Shown one piece after another: positions 1-5,332 of a DNA stretch of 6,146 nt; positions within the stretch are counted from its first letter, which is position 1; each line of letters begins with the position of its first letter. The notes under the pieces were generated by a model. That model was not told the origin of the DNA. It did not search any database and was given only the letters and a program-made list of their open reading frames with translations. Location of the stretch: the NCBI GenBank assembly GCA_031274855.1, contig JAISPO010000132.1:1-6146 (forward strand). Reading direction: 5' to 3'. A program made the position numbers and the translations under genes. This DNA is from Zoogloeaceae bacterium (GTDB lineage: Bacteria > Pseudomonadota > Gammaproteobacteria > Burkholderiales > Rhodocyclaceae).

Positions 1-419
1 GTGACCAGGGTTTCAAAAGTGAAGCTCTGATTGAGGCGGGTTTTCTCATAAGCCGGATCGCTACGATCACTACCCTGGGCCGGAATCGCGCTGCCGGAAA
101 CCACCGGCGCGCCGCAAGCGGCAGCGGGTTCCCTGACCTCAAGCGGTTTCGGAACTTCATCGAGTAAAAGGGTAATGCCGGCCGCTTTCGGATGCCGCTC
201 TTTCAGCAGGTTTTCGATGCGGGACAGATAACGCTCCCGCACCCATTGCAGGACAAAACGGTTGGGCGCCAGCAGGCGCAACTGTCCGGGTCCGGCCAGC
301 TCAACGCGAAGCGACCTGATCCAGGAGTTGAATTGCTGCGCAGGCAATTCTTCCTGAAAGCGGGTCAGGCAATGCGACCAGAAGTCGTCGAGGGTGAGTT
401 CGTTACTTGAGGAGAGCAC
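1..419 (-). CDS. dnaA: Chromosomal replication initiator DnaA, N-terminal part (cut by window edge)
   Basis: DnaA is the AAA+ initiator that binds DnaA boxes at oriC and melts the origin. Only 139 codons plus two bases are in the window. Residues 1 to about 88 form domain I, which self-associates and contacts the helicase: LTLDDFW near residue 8, FNSWI near 30, APNRFVLQWVRERY at 51-64. Residues about 89-124 are a short Pro/Ala/Ser-rich linker (domain II). Residues 125-139 (EKTRLNQSFTFETLV) match the strongly conserved entry into the ATPase domain III. The start is GTG at 419-417: a stop in the same frame lies at 431-429 and no other start codon occurs between. The Shine-Dalgarno is weak. The gene diverges from rpmH as in many proteobacteria, and the DnaA box in the shared spacer fits autoregulation. 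The rest of the ATPase and the DNA-binding domain lie outside. Confidence 0.96.
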   Translation of the reverse strand, partial: MLSSSNELTLDDFWSHCLTRFQEELPAQQFNSWIRSLRVELAGPGQLRLLAPNRFVLQWVRERYLSRIENLLKERHPKAAGITLLLDEVPKPLEVREPAAACGAPVVSGSAIPAQGSDRSDPAYEKTRLNQSFTFETLV

Positions 420-528
420 GCAGAATCTTTAACTTGTTGAATATTAAATGCTAAATGCCAAAGCAACCGAGGTTTGCGGCCACACCGGCAGGAAGTTGAA
501 GGGGGCATTCTATCGGGTTAGGTCAAAG

Positions 529-537
529 TTATCCACA
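529..537 (+). promoter_or_regulatory. DnaA box (exact TTATCCACA)
   Basis: The nonamer TTATCCACA is identical to the high-affinity E. coli R1-type DnaA box. It lies 20 bp upstream of the rpmH -35 element and about 110 bp upstream of the dnaA start. It could mediate dnaA autoregulation, be one site of an origin, or affect the rpmH promoter. I found no second box with full consensus in the spacer on either strand. Confidence 0.85.
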
Positions 538-557
538 ACACATGCGGAAAATTGGCC

Positions 558-586
558 TTGACAAAACAGCCTTTGAACGCTGTAAT
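558..586 (+). promoter_or_regulatory. Sigma70-type promoter of rpmH operon
   Basis: A perfect -35 hexamer TTGACA (558-563) is followed by a 17-bp spacer and a -10 hexamer TGTAAT (581-586), one mismatch from TATAAT. Initiation would fall near 592-594, leaving a leader of about 22 nt before the rpmH ATG. Strength near consensus fits a ribosomal protein gene. It probably drives rpmH and rnpA and, at least partly, the downstream genes, since no comparable promoter is evident in the short gaps between them. Confidence 0.8.
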
Positions 587-614
587 TGCCCGTTTCTCTT
601 GAAAGATCAAAACC

Positions 615-749
615 ATGAAACGGACTTATCAGCCTTCAGTGGTGCGGCGCAAGCGCACCCACGGTTTTCTGGTGCGGATGCGTACTCGCGGCGGCCGCGC
701 CGTGATTCGCGCCCGCCGCTCCAAGGGCCGTCAACGCCTCGGCGTCTAA
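615..749 (+). CDS. rpmH: 50S ribosomal protein L34
   Basis: L34 is a small basic protein of the large ribosomal subunit that binds 23S rRNA. The 44-residue product starts MKRTYQPSVVRRKRTHGFLV and ends RRSKGRQRLGV. This is near-identical to the family along its whole length: the invariant KRTYQPS start, a Gly-Phe turn, the RTRGGRAV segment and the Arg/Lys-rich tail. The family's usual length is 44-46. The ATG at 615 is preceded by a modest purine-rich GAAAGA (601-606). It is the first gene after the 558-586 promoter and lies 29 bp before rnpA, the standard bacterial arrangement. No anomaly is visible. Confidence 0.98.
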   Translation: MKRTYQPSVVRRKRTHGFLVRMRTRGGRAVIRARRSKGRQRLGV

Positions 750-778
750 TCAGCGTCAGCGCCTGGGGCAGCGCGGCA

Positions 779-1171
779 ATGGCCGGGCAGGGGAAGGAAC
801 AGGAATTCGGTTTTCTTGACCGCTTGCACCGGCCGGCGGAGTTTTCCGCTGTCATGGCAAGCCGCGCGCGGACTATTGGCGGTTGTTTCGAGTTGCGCTA
901 TCGCCGGCGTCCGCTGACGGCTGCCGGTCAGCCGGTGGATCGGGCCAGACTGGGCCTGATTATCCCCAAGCGTTTCGCCAAGCGCGCCGTATTGCGCAAT
1001 CTGCTCAAGCGTCTCGCCCGCGAAGCGTTTCGGCACACCCGCCTGCCGCCGGTGGACATTGTCTTGCGGCTTGCCAAAGCACCGGCTGCCGATGCTGGGC
1101 TGGGCAATTCCGCGCTGCGGCGGGAATGGCGCGAGACGCTGAATAATTTACTGGCCGGAGTCCGGCAGTGA
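779..1171 (+). CDS. rnpA: Ribonuclease P protein component
   Basis: This is the protein subunit of RNase P, which assists the catalytic RNA in removing 5' leaders from precursor tRNAs. The 130-residue product shows LDRLHRPAEFSAVM (13-26), the usual N-terminal helix of the family, then the ARLGLIIPKRFAKRAV strand (56-71). The basic signature helix RNLLKRLAREAFR follows (73-85), the RNR-motif region, and then the VDIVLRLAK strand (92-100). Length is normal (about 110-140). ATG 779 is chosen because it is the first ATG after rpmH in this frame and puts the conserved core at the expected distance. The same frame is open upstream to 542, but that stretch crosses rpmH out of frame and looks fortuitous. 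A GGGG at about 766-769 is the only weak ribosome-binding signal. The gene overlaps yidD by 4 bp. Confidence 0.95.
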   Translation: MAGQGKEQEFGFLDRLHRPAEFSAVMASRARTIGGCFELRYRRRPLTAAGQPVDRARLGLIIPKRFAKRAVLRNLLKRLAREAFRHTRLPPVDIVLRLAKAPAADAGLGNSALRREWRETLNNLLAGVRQ

Positions 1172-1392
1172 GTTCGGGATGGGCGGCCAAGCCGCTGGTA
1201 TGGCTCGTCAGGGCCTATCAATGCGGAATCAGTCCTTTTCTTGGGCGCGCCTGCCGTTTTGAGCCGAGTTGTTCCGAGTATGCCGTTCAATCTCTCGAGC
1301 GTCATGGGGTCATCCGGGGCCTGTGGCTGGCCGCGCGCCGCATTGGTCGCTGCCACCCTTGGCATTCGGGGGGTTATGATCCCGTTCCTTAA
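1168..1392 (+). CDS. yidD: Membrane protein insertion efficiency factor YidD
   Basis: YidD is a small inner-membrane-associated protein that helps insertion of membrane proteins alongside YidC. The 74-residue product has the amphipathic N-terminal helix (LVWLVRAYQCGISPFLG, 10-26) and both family signatures. These are CRFEPSCSEYA (29-39) and RCHPWHSGGYDPVP (61-74), with the conserved cysteines 29, 35 and 62. Length is typical (about 70-85). The start is GTG at 1168, inside the rnpA stop (GTGA overlap), implying translational coupling. It ends 17 bp before yidC, the classic rnpA-yidD-yidC order. Cys19 is an extra cysteine that I do not recall as conserved. Confidence 0.96.
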   Translation: MSSGWAAKPLVWLVRAYQCGISPFLGRACRFEPSCSEYAVQSLERHGVIRGLWLAARRIGRCHPWHSGGYDPVP

Positions 1393-1409
1393 GAATTTTT
1401 GTCTCCACC

Positions 1410-3050
1410 ATGGATAACCAACGTTTAATTCTGTCCCTGATTTTTTTCTTTTCGCTGTTCATGCTTTGGCAGGAATGGCAGAAGCAGGGCGTGCAGGCCC
1501 CCCCCGCGGCTACGGCGATGACTGCCGGAGCGCCGGTAGCTGATGGCCTCAATGGCAGCGCGTCGGCTCCCGTGCCGGTTCCGACGATGAAAAGCGTTCC
1601 GCTCGCGCCGGCCGCCGTCGCCGATACGGCCGCGAAACTGCTCGTGACCACCGACCTTTTCATCGCCGAGGTGTCGGCTCAGGGCGGCGACCTCACCCGT
1701 TTGGAGCTTCGGGAGCACAGGGAAGTCGGCGACAAGGACAAGAATTTTGTCCTGTTCGATACCGCCCATGCTTACGCCGCCCAGAGCGGCCTGATCGGCC
1801 AGAATCTGCCGACGCACAAGGCCGCATGGCAACTGCCTGCGGCGGCCCTCGCGCTCAGGGATGGCGAACAGGAATTGCGGGTACGCCTCACAGCGCCTGC
1901 CGAGGGCGGCGCCCAGGTCGTCAAGACCTATGTGTTCAAGCGGGGCAGCTATCTGGTCGATGCCGAGTTCGAGATCGTCAACCGGGGCCAGACGGTTATC
2001 GAGCCTTATGCCTACTTCCAGTTAACCCGCGATGACAAACCGCCCGAAGGCGGTGCCACCATGATGTCGACTTTCACCGGACCGGCGTTCTACACCGAGG
2101 CCGACAAGTTCCAGAAAGTCCAGTTCAGCGATGTCGTCAAGAACAAGGCCAAGATTCCCGCCAAAACCGACAATGGCTGGGTGGCGATGATTCAGCATTA
2201 TTTCGTCGCTGCCTGGCTGCCTGCCAAGGGCGAGCGCGAATATTTCCTGCGCGAAATCGGCAAGGATTTGTTCGCTGCCGGCGTCATCGTCCCCGTGGCC
2301 CAGATCGCGCCCGGCGCTACCGGCAAGGTTAATGTTCCGCTTTATGCCGGCCCGCAGGATCAGGATAAATTGGCCCAAATCGCGACCGGTTTCAACCTGG
2401 TCGTCGACTACGGCTGGCTGACGGTCATCGCGGCGCCCCTGTTCTGGGTGTTGCAGTGGTTGCACAGCTTCATCGGCAACTGGGGCTGGGCCATTATTGC
2501 GCTCACCATCATGATCAAGGCGCTGTTCTTCCCGCTCTCGGCGGCGTCTTACAAGTCGATGGCCAAAATGCGGGTGATGGCCCCGAAGCTGCAAAAGCTC
2601 AAAGAAGCCTACGGCGACGACAAGCAGCGCATGAATCAGGAAATGATGAGCCTTTACAAGAAAGAAAAGGTCAATCCGCTCGGCGGCTGCCTGCCGATTC
2701 TGATCCAGATTCCGGTTTTCATCGCCCTCTACTGGGTGCTAATGGGCACGGTGGAAATGCGCGGAGCGCCCTGGCTGGGCTGGATCACCGACCTGTCGGT
2801 CAGGGATCCCTACTTCATTCTGCCCCTTATCATGGGCGCGACCATGCTCATCCAGACCAGGCTGAATCCGGCCCCGCCCGATCCCATGCAGGCCAAAATC
2901 ATGATGATGATGCCCATCGTCTTCACGGCCATGTTCCTGTTCTTCCCTGCCGGTCTGGTGCTGTACTGGACGGTCAACAACCTGTTGTCCATCGCCCAGC
3001 AATGGCAGGTCAACCGGATGATCGAGGCCGGTGGCCTCAAGGCCAAATAA
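1410..3050 (+). CDS. yidC: Membrane protein insertase YidC (Oxa1/Alb3 family)
   Basis: YidC inserts and folds inner-membrane proteins, alone or with SecYEG. The 546-residue length matches the Gram-negative type (E. coli 548). In order: signal-anchor helix about 5-20; Pro/Ala-rich linker about 27-70; periplasmic beta-sandwich domain about 75-325; membrane-surface helix about 335-354; TM2 about 356-376; cytoplasmic helical hairpin about 380-420 (SMAKMRVMAPKLQKLKEAYG); TM3 about 424-446 after NPLGGCLP; TM4 about 466-483; TM5 about 498-520 (FFPAGLVLYWTVNNLLS). Lys370 stands where E. coli YidC has the functional Arg366 of the hydrophilic groove. This conservative change is, as I recall, usual in betaproteobacteria. 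The 17-bp gap after yidD has no clear Shine-Dalgarno, so coupling to yidD is plausible. Its last 20 bp overlap mnmE. Confidence 0.98.
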   Translation: MDNQRLILSLIFFFSLFMLWQEWQKQGVQAPPAATAMTAGAPVADGLNGSASAPVPVPTMKSVPLAPAAVADTAAKLLVTTDLFIAEVSAQGGDLTRLELREHREVGDKDKNFVLFDTAHAYAAQSGLIGQNLPTHKAAWQLPAAALALRDGEQELRVRLTAPAEGGAQVVKTYVFKRGSYLVDAEFEIVNRGQTVIEPYAYFQLTRDDKPPEGGATMMSTFTGPAFYTEADKFQKVQFSDVVKNKAKIPAKTDNGWVAMIQHYFVAAWLPAKGEREYFLREIGKDLFAAGVIVPVAQIAPGATGKVNVPLYAGPQDQDKLAQIATGFNLVVDYGWLTVIAAPLFWVLQWLHSFIGNWGWAIIALTIMIKALFFPLSAASYKSMAKMRVMAPKLQKLKEAYGDDKQRMNQEMMSLYKKEKVNPLGGCLPILIQIPVFIALYWVLMGTVEMRGAPWLGWITDLSVRDPYFILPLIMGATMLIQTRLNPAPPDPMQAKIMMMMPIVFTAMFLFFPAGLVLYWTVNNLLSIAQQWQVNRMIEAGGLKAK

Positions 3051-4386
3051 TCCCGCGGACACCATCGCCGCAATCGCCACGGCGCCCGGCCGTGGCGGTA
3101 TCGGCGTCGTCAGGATTTCAGGCCCCGGTCTGGCGGGCTTTGCGGCGCGTCTGACCGGCAAATGGCCTCAGGCGAGGCGCGCCACCGTCGCCGATTTTCT
3201 CGCTGCGGACGGCAGCGCCATCGACCAGGGCCTGCTGCTCTATTTTCCGGCGCCGCATTCCTTCACCGGCGAAGATGTCGTCGAACTGCAAGGACATGGC
3301 GGCCCGGTCGTCATGCGGGAACTGCTCGCCCGCTGCCGCGAACTGGGCGCGCGTCTCGCCGAGCCGGGCGAATTCACCAAACGCGCCTTCCTTAACGACA
3401 AACTCGATCTCGCCCAAGCCGAAGCGGTTGCCGACCTGATCGACGCCAGCACCGCGCAGGCGGCCCGTTCCGCCCTGCGTTCGCTTTCGGGGGAATTTTC
3501 GCGGCAGGTTCACGCCCTCGTCGAACAACTGACTAACCTGCGCATGTTGGTGGAAGCCACGCTCGATTTCCCCGAGGAAGAAATCGACCTGCTGCGCGAT
3601 ACCGATACGGAACAGCGTCTCGAACAACTATGCCTTGCGCTGACCGAATTGCGCGGCAGGGCGCGGCAAGGCAGCCTGCTGCGCAGCGGGCTGACCGTAG
3701 TGCTGGCCGGATTGCCCAACGTCGGCAAATCCTCGCTGCTCAACCGGCTGGCCGGTGAAGAGCGTGCCATCGTCACCGAAATTGCCGGCACCACCCGCGA
3801 CGCGCTCAAGGAAACCATCCAGATCGAAGGCATCCCGCTCCACATCATCGACACTGCCGGCTTGCGGGACACGGCAGATCAAATCGAGCGGATGGGCATA
3901 GAAAGAACCTGGCAGGAAATCGCCAAAGCCGACGTGGTACTGCAAATTGTCGACGCCCGCGCCGGCATAACGCCTGCCGACTGCGCCATCGCGGCCCGCC
4001 TGCCCGCCGGTATTGAAAGAATCATTATCGAAAACAAATGCGACCTGGCGCAAACCGCCGTGGCCCGCTTTGAAGCGCAGGGTCAGATCCATCTGCGCCT
4101 CTCCGCCAAAACCGGCGCGGGAATGCCGCTGCTGCATGACGAACTGCTGCGCGTCGCCGGCTGGATCGGTCATGGCGAAGACGCAATCCTCGCGCGCGAA
4201 AGACATCTCGACGCCCTAACCGAAGCAAGCGCTCACCTTGAAGCCGCCACCGGCAACCTTGAGCGTCTGGAACTCGCCGCTGAAGAACTCCGCCTCGCGC
4301 AAAACGCGCTGACCGCCATTACCGGCGAATTCACCGCCGATGATTTACTCGGCGTGATTTTCAGCCGGTTCTGTATTGGGAAATAG
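3031..4386 (+). CDS. mnmE: tRNA uridine-5-carboxymethylaminomethyl modification GTPase MnmE
   Basis: MnmE (TrmE) works with MnmG to place the cmnm5 group on the wobble uridine of certain tRNAs, using a tetrahydrofolate one-carbon donor and GTP hydrolysis. The 451-residue product is full length. The N-terminal folate-binding domain, about 10-130, carries DTIAAIATAPGRGGIGVVRI at its start. The helical domain holds an inserted G domain, about 220-375: P-loop GLPNVGKSS 227-235, G2 GTTRD 253-257, G3 DTAG 274-277, G4 NKCD 335-338, G5 SAK 358-360. The C-terminus is the invariant FCIGK (447-451) with catalytic Cys448. The start is GTG 3031: a stop in this frame at 3019-3021 excludes anything upstream, and the family's DTIAAIAT begins ten residues in. 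The start lies inside yidC, with GAGG only 3 nt before it, so translation probably depends on yidC. The organism should also carry mnmG elsewhere. Confidence 0.97.
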   Translation: MASRPNNPADTIAAIATAPGRGGIGVVRISGPGLAGFAARLTGKWPQARRATVADFLAADGSAIDQGLLLYFPAPHSFTGEDVVELQGHGGPVVMRELLARCRELGARLAEPGEFTKRAFLNDKLDLAQAEAVADLIDASTAQAARSALRSLSGEFSRQVHALVEQLTNLRMLVEATLDFPEEEIDLLRDTDTEQRLEQLCLALTELRGRARQGSLLRSGLTVVLAGLPNVGKSSLLNRLAGEERAIVTEIAGTTRDALKETIQIEGIPLHIIDTAGLRDTADQIERMGIERTWQEIAKADVVLQIVDARAGITPADCAIAARLPAGIERIIIENKCDLAQTAVARFEAQGQIHLRLSAKTGAGMPLLHDELLRVAGWIGHGEDAILARERHLDALTEASAHLEAATGNLERLELAAEELRLAQNALTAITGEFTADDLLGVIFSRFCIGK

Positions 4387-4418
4387 GTTTCAGGATACAG
4401 GGTATAGAAACCGCCCCA

Positions 4419-4448
4419 AGCCCCCGTCGGCTTTGCCGTCACGGGGCT
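4419..4448. terminator. Imperfect hairpin between convergent genes, possible bidirectional terminator
   Basis: AGCCCC (4419-4424) pairs with GGGGCT (4443-4448), and CGGC (4428-4431) pairs with GCCG (4435-4438) around a TTT loop. A 3x4 internal loop separates the two stems. It sits in the 68-bp gap between mnmE and the minus-strand phosphatase gene, where a terminator for both operons is expected. No run of T follows on either strand, so intrinsic termination would be weak. It may instead protect 3' ends or act with Rho. Confidence 0.35.
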
Positions 4449-4454
4449 GACGGA

Positions 4455-4922
4455 TCAGTCAAGGCGCTCGATGTCGATGACTACGGAAGCGTCGTACTGC
4501 TTCCAGTTGATCATGATGACATAGGGCCGCGCGCGGACGACCAGCTCCGACCACTTCGGCGGGGTGCTCATTGTCTTCGGCACCGAAATTCCCATGTTTT
4601 CGCCGAAATATTTACGCGCGTTTCCGGCAACGGTGTTGGCAATTTCTCCGACGGCATCGAGCAACTGTTCGTCGGAAAGATGGGATTCGTGCATCGACAG
4701 CAGCAGGCGCGACAGCATGACGCGCGGTGCCGAAAAATAAACACTGCCGCGAAACTTGCCGGAGATTTTGATGATTCCGGTCAGGTCGAAAGTGGGCGGA
4801 AACTTCTCTCCCTGAGCCAGAAAAGCGCCCTTGATTTTCGCTTTTTCACGGGTGATCTGCGTGAAGTAGTGACTGATCGCATCCACGAAGACGTGAATAT
4901 CCTGCTCGCTGATATCACTCAT
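4455..4922 (-). CDS. CheX-family chemotaxis phosphatase-like protein
   Basis: CheX proteins dephosphorylate CheY-P, acting in signal termination. The 155-residue product has the family's size and fold pattern: an N-terminal helix (residues 7-22), strand segments around 45-64 (FDLTGIIKISGKFRGSVYFS), then a long helix. That helix carries GEIANTVAGNARK at 92-104, containing the E-x-x-N catalytic motif (Glu93, Asn96) of the CheX/CheC/FliY phosphatases. A second motif copy, as in CheC, is not seen, so CheX fits better. No signal peptide or membrane segment is apparent, so it is probably cytoplasmic. ATG 4922 overlaps the receiver-gene stop (ATGA), implying translational coupling and making that receiver its likely substrate. 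It is the last gene of the minus-strand operon. The family call rests on motif and context, so the exact substrate is inferred. Confidence 0.82.
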   Translation of the reverse strand: MSDISEQDIHVFVDAISHYFTQITREKAKIKGAFLAQGEKFPPTFDLTGIIKISGKFRGSVYFSAPRVMLSRLLLSMHESHLSDEQLLDAVGEIANTVAGNARKYFGENMGISVPKTMSTPPKWSELVVRARPYVIMINWKQYDASVVIDIERLD

Positions 4923-5293
4923 GATTCTTCACTCGTTAGCTCAATAAAGGCTTCAACCAACTGGTCGTCAGTAAAAGGCTTGTATAAAAAACCGCGCGCC
5001 CCCTTTTTCATTGCCTTGAGCGCGGTTGCCTTGTCGCTCAGGGCCGAAATTACCAGAATGCTGGCATCGGCGTTTGAGGTGACCATTTTTTCGGTGCATT
5101 CGACCCCGTCCATTTCCGGCATGGTGAGGTCCATGGTCACGAGATCGGGTTGCTCCTCTGAAAACAACGACAACGCCTCGACGCCGTTTTTGGCCATGCC
5201 GATTACCTGAATGAACTCCAGGCGCGCATCGCCCAGTATCCGCGCGATGCGGCTTCTGATAACTGTGGAATCATCGACAATCAGTAGCTTCAC
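4919..5293 (-). CDS. CheY-like single-domain response regulator
   Basis: This is a stand-alone receiver domain of 124 residues with no output domain, so it must act by protein-protein contact or as a phosphate shuttle. All catalytic positions are present: acidic pair Asp7-Asp8 (LLIVDDS), phosphoacceptor Asp55 (VTMDLTMPEMDG), Ser83 at the Thr/Ser switch position, and Lys105 (YKP), with Phe102 at the aromatic switch position. The start is GTG 5293, which gives the canonical MKLLIVDDS beginning, and a good Shine-Dalgarno AAGGA (5307-5303) lies 9 nt upstream. It is 39 bp downstream of the kinase gene and overlaps the CheX-like gene by 4 bp. The kinase upstream and phosphatase downstream suggest a complete phosphorelay. 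No flagellar or receptor genes are nearby, so I do not assign it to flagellar control or name it cheY. Confidence 0.93.
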   Translation of the reverse strand: MKLLIVDDSTVIRSRIARILGDARLEFIQVIGMAKNGVEALSLFSEEQPDLVTMDLTMPEMDGVECTEKMVTSNADASILVISALSDKATALKAMKKGARGFLYKPFTDDQLVEAFIELTSEES

Positions 5294-5300
5294 GTTTTAC

Positions 5301-5307
5301 GTTCCTT
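5301..5307 (-). promoter_or_regulatory. Ribosome binding site of the receiver gene
   Basis: AAGGAAC on the minus strand lies 7 nt before the GTG at 5293 (9 nt counted from the AGGA core). It is the clearest Shine-Dalgarno in the window and supports this GTG as the start. It lies in the 39-bp gap after the kinase stop, so the receiver can be translated independently of the kinase. Confidence 0.65.
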
Positions 5308-5332
5308 GATGCCTTGATATTCCGAATCCGGT

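Larger units (their letters stand above)
420..614. other. Divergent dnaA/rpmH intergenic spacer, possible origin or regulatory region
   Basis: This 195-bp spacer separates the divergent dnaA and rpmH starts. About 421-460 is AT-rich, with a TAAATGC-type heptamer nearly repeated in tandem (AAATGCTAAATGC, 446-458). An imperfect inverted repeat (GCAACC/GGTTTGC) sits at about 463-477. One exact DnaA box is at 529-537 and the rpmH promoter at 558-586. A possible minus-strand dnaA promoter is only weakly suggested (TTGCTT at 466-461, then TATTCA at 443-438, 17-bp spacer), and I do not annotate it separately. Proteobacterial origins often lie next to dnaA, but one good box is few for an oriC, so the origin may lie elsewhere, for example beyond dnaA. 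Confidence 0.6.

Noticed and set aside
192..410. A 72-codon plus-strand open frame over the dnaA start region.
   Set aside because: It is antisense to clear DnaA domain I coding sequence and its product resembles no family known to me.
438..466. A possible minus-strand dnaA promoter (TTGCTT, 17 bp, TATTCA).
   Set aside because: Both hexamers are weak matches and the implied leader would be only about 12 nt, so it is not listed as a feature.
542..778. The rnpA frame is open upstream to an ATG at 542, running through rpmH in another frame, recalling the extended rnpA that overlaps rpmH in Thermus.
   Set aside because: The ATG at 542 lies upstream of the rpmH -35 element, so transcripts from that promoter would not contain it. 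Only a TTG at 599 could serve inside the transcript. The extension has no family similarity that I recognise, and ATG 779 gives a normal-length RnpA.
2022..2594. A 190-codon minus-strand open frame inside yidC.
   Set aside because: Its Arg/His/Gly-rich composition is typical of the antisense of a GC-rich gene, and yidC is unambiguous over its full length.
3628..4206. A 192-codon minus-strand open frame antisense to the mnmE G domain.
   Set aside because: The sense strand carries all five G motifs of MnmE. The antisense product has no recognisable domain.
4395..4405. A small palindrome ATAC-AGG-GTAT just after mnmE.
   Set aside because: A four-base-pair stem is too short to be distinguished from chance.
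4680..5210. A 176-codon plus-strand open frame spanning the CheX-like and receiver genes.
   Set aside because: It is antisense to two well-supported genes. Its product has no recognisable motif and no plausible ribosome-binding site was evident.
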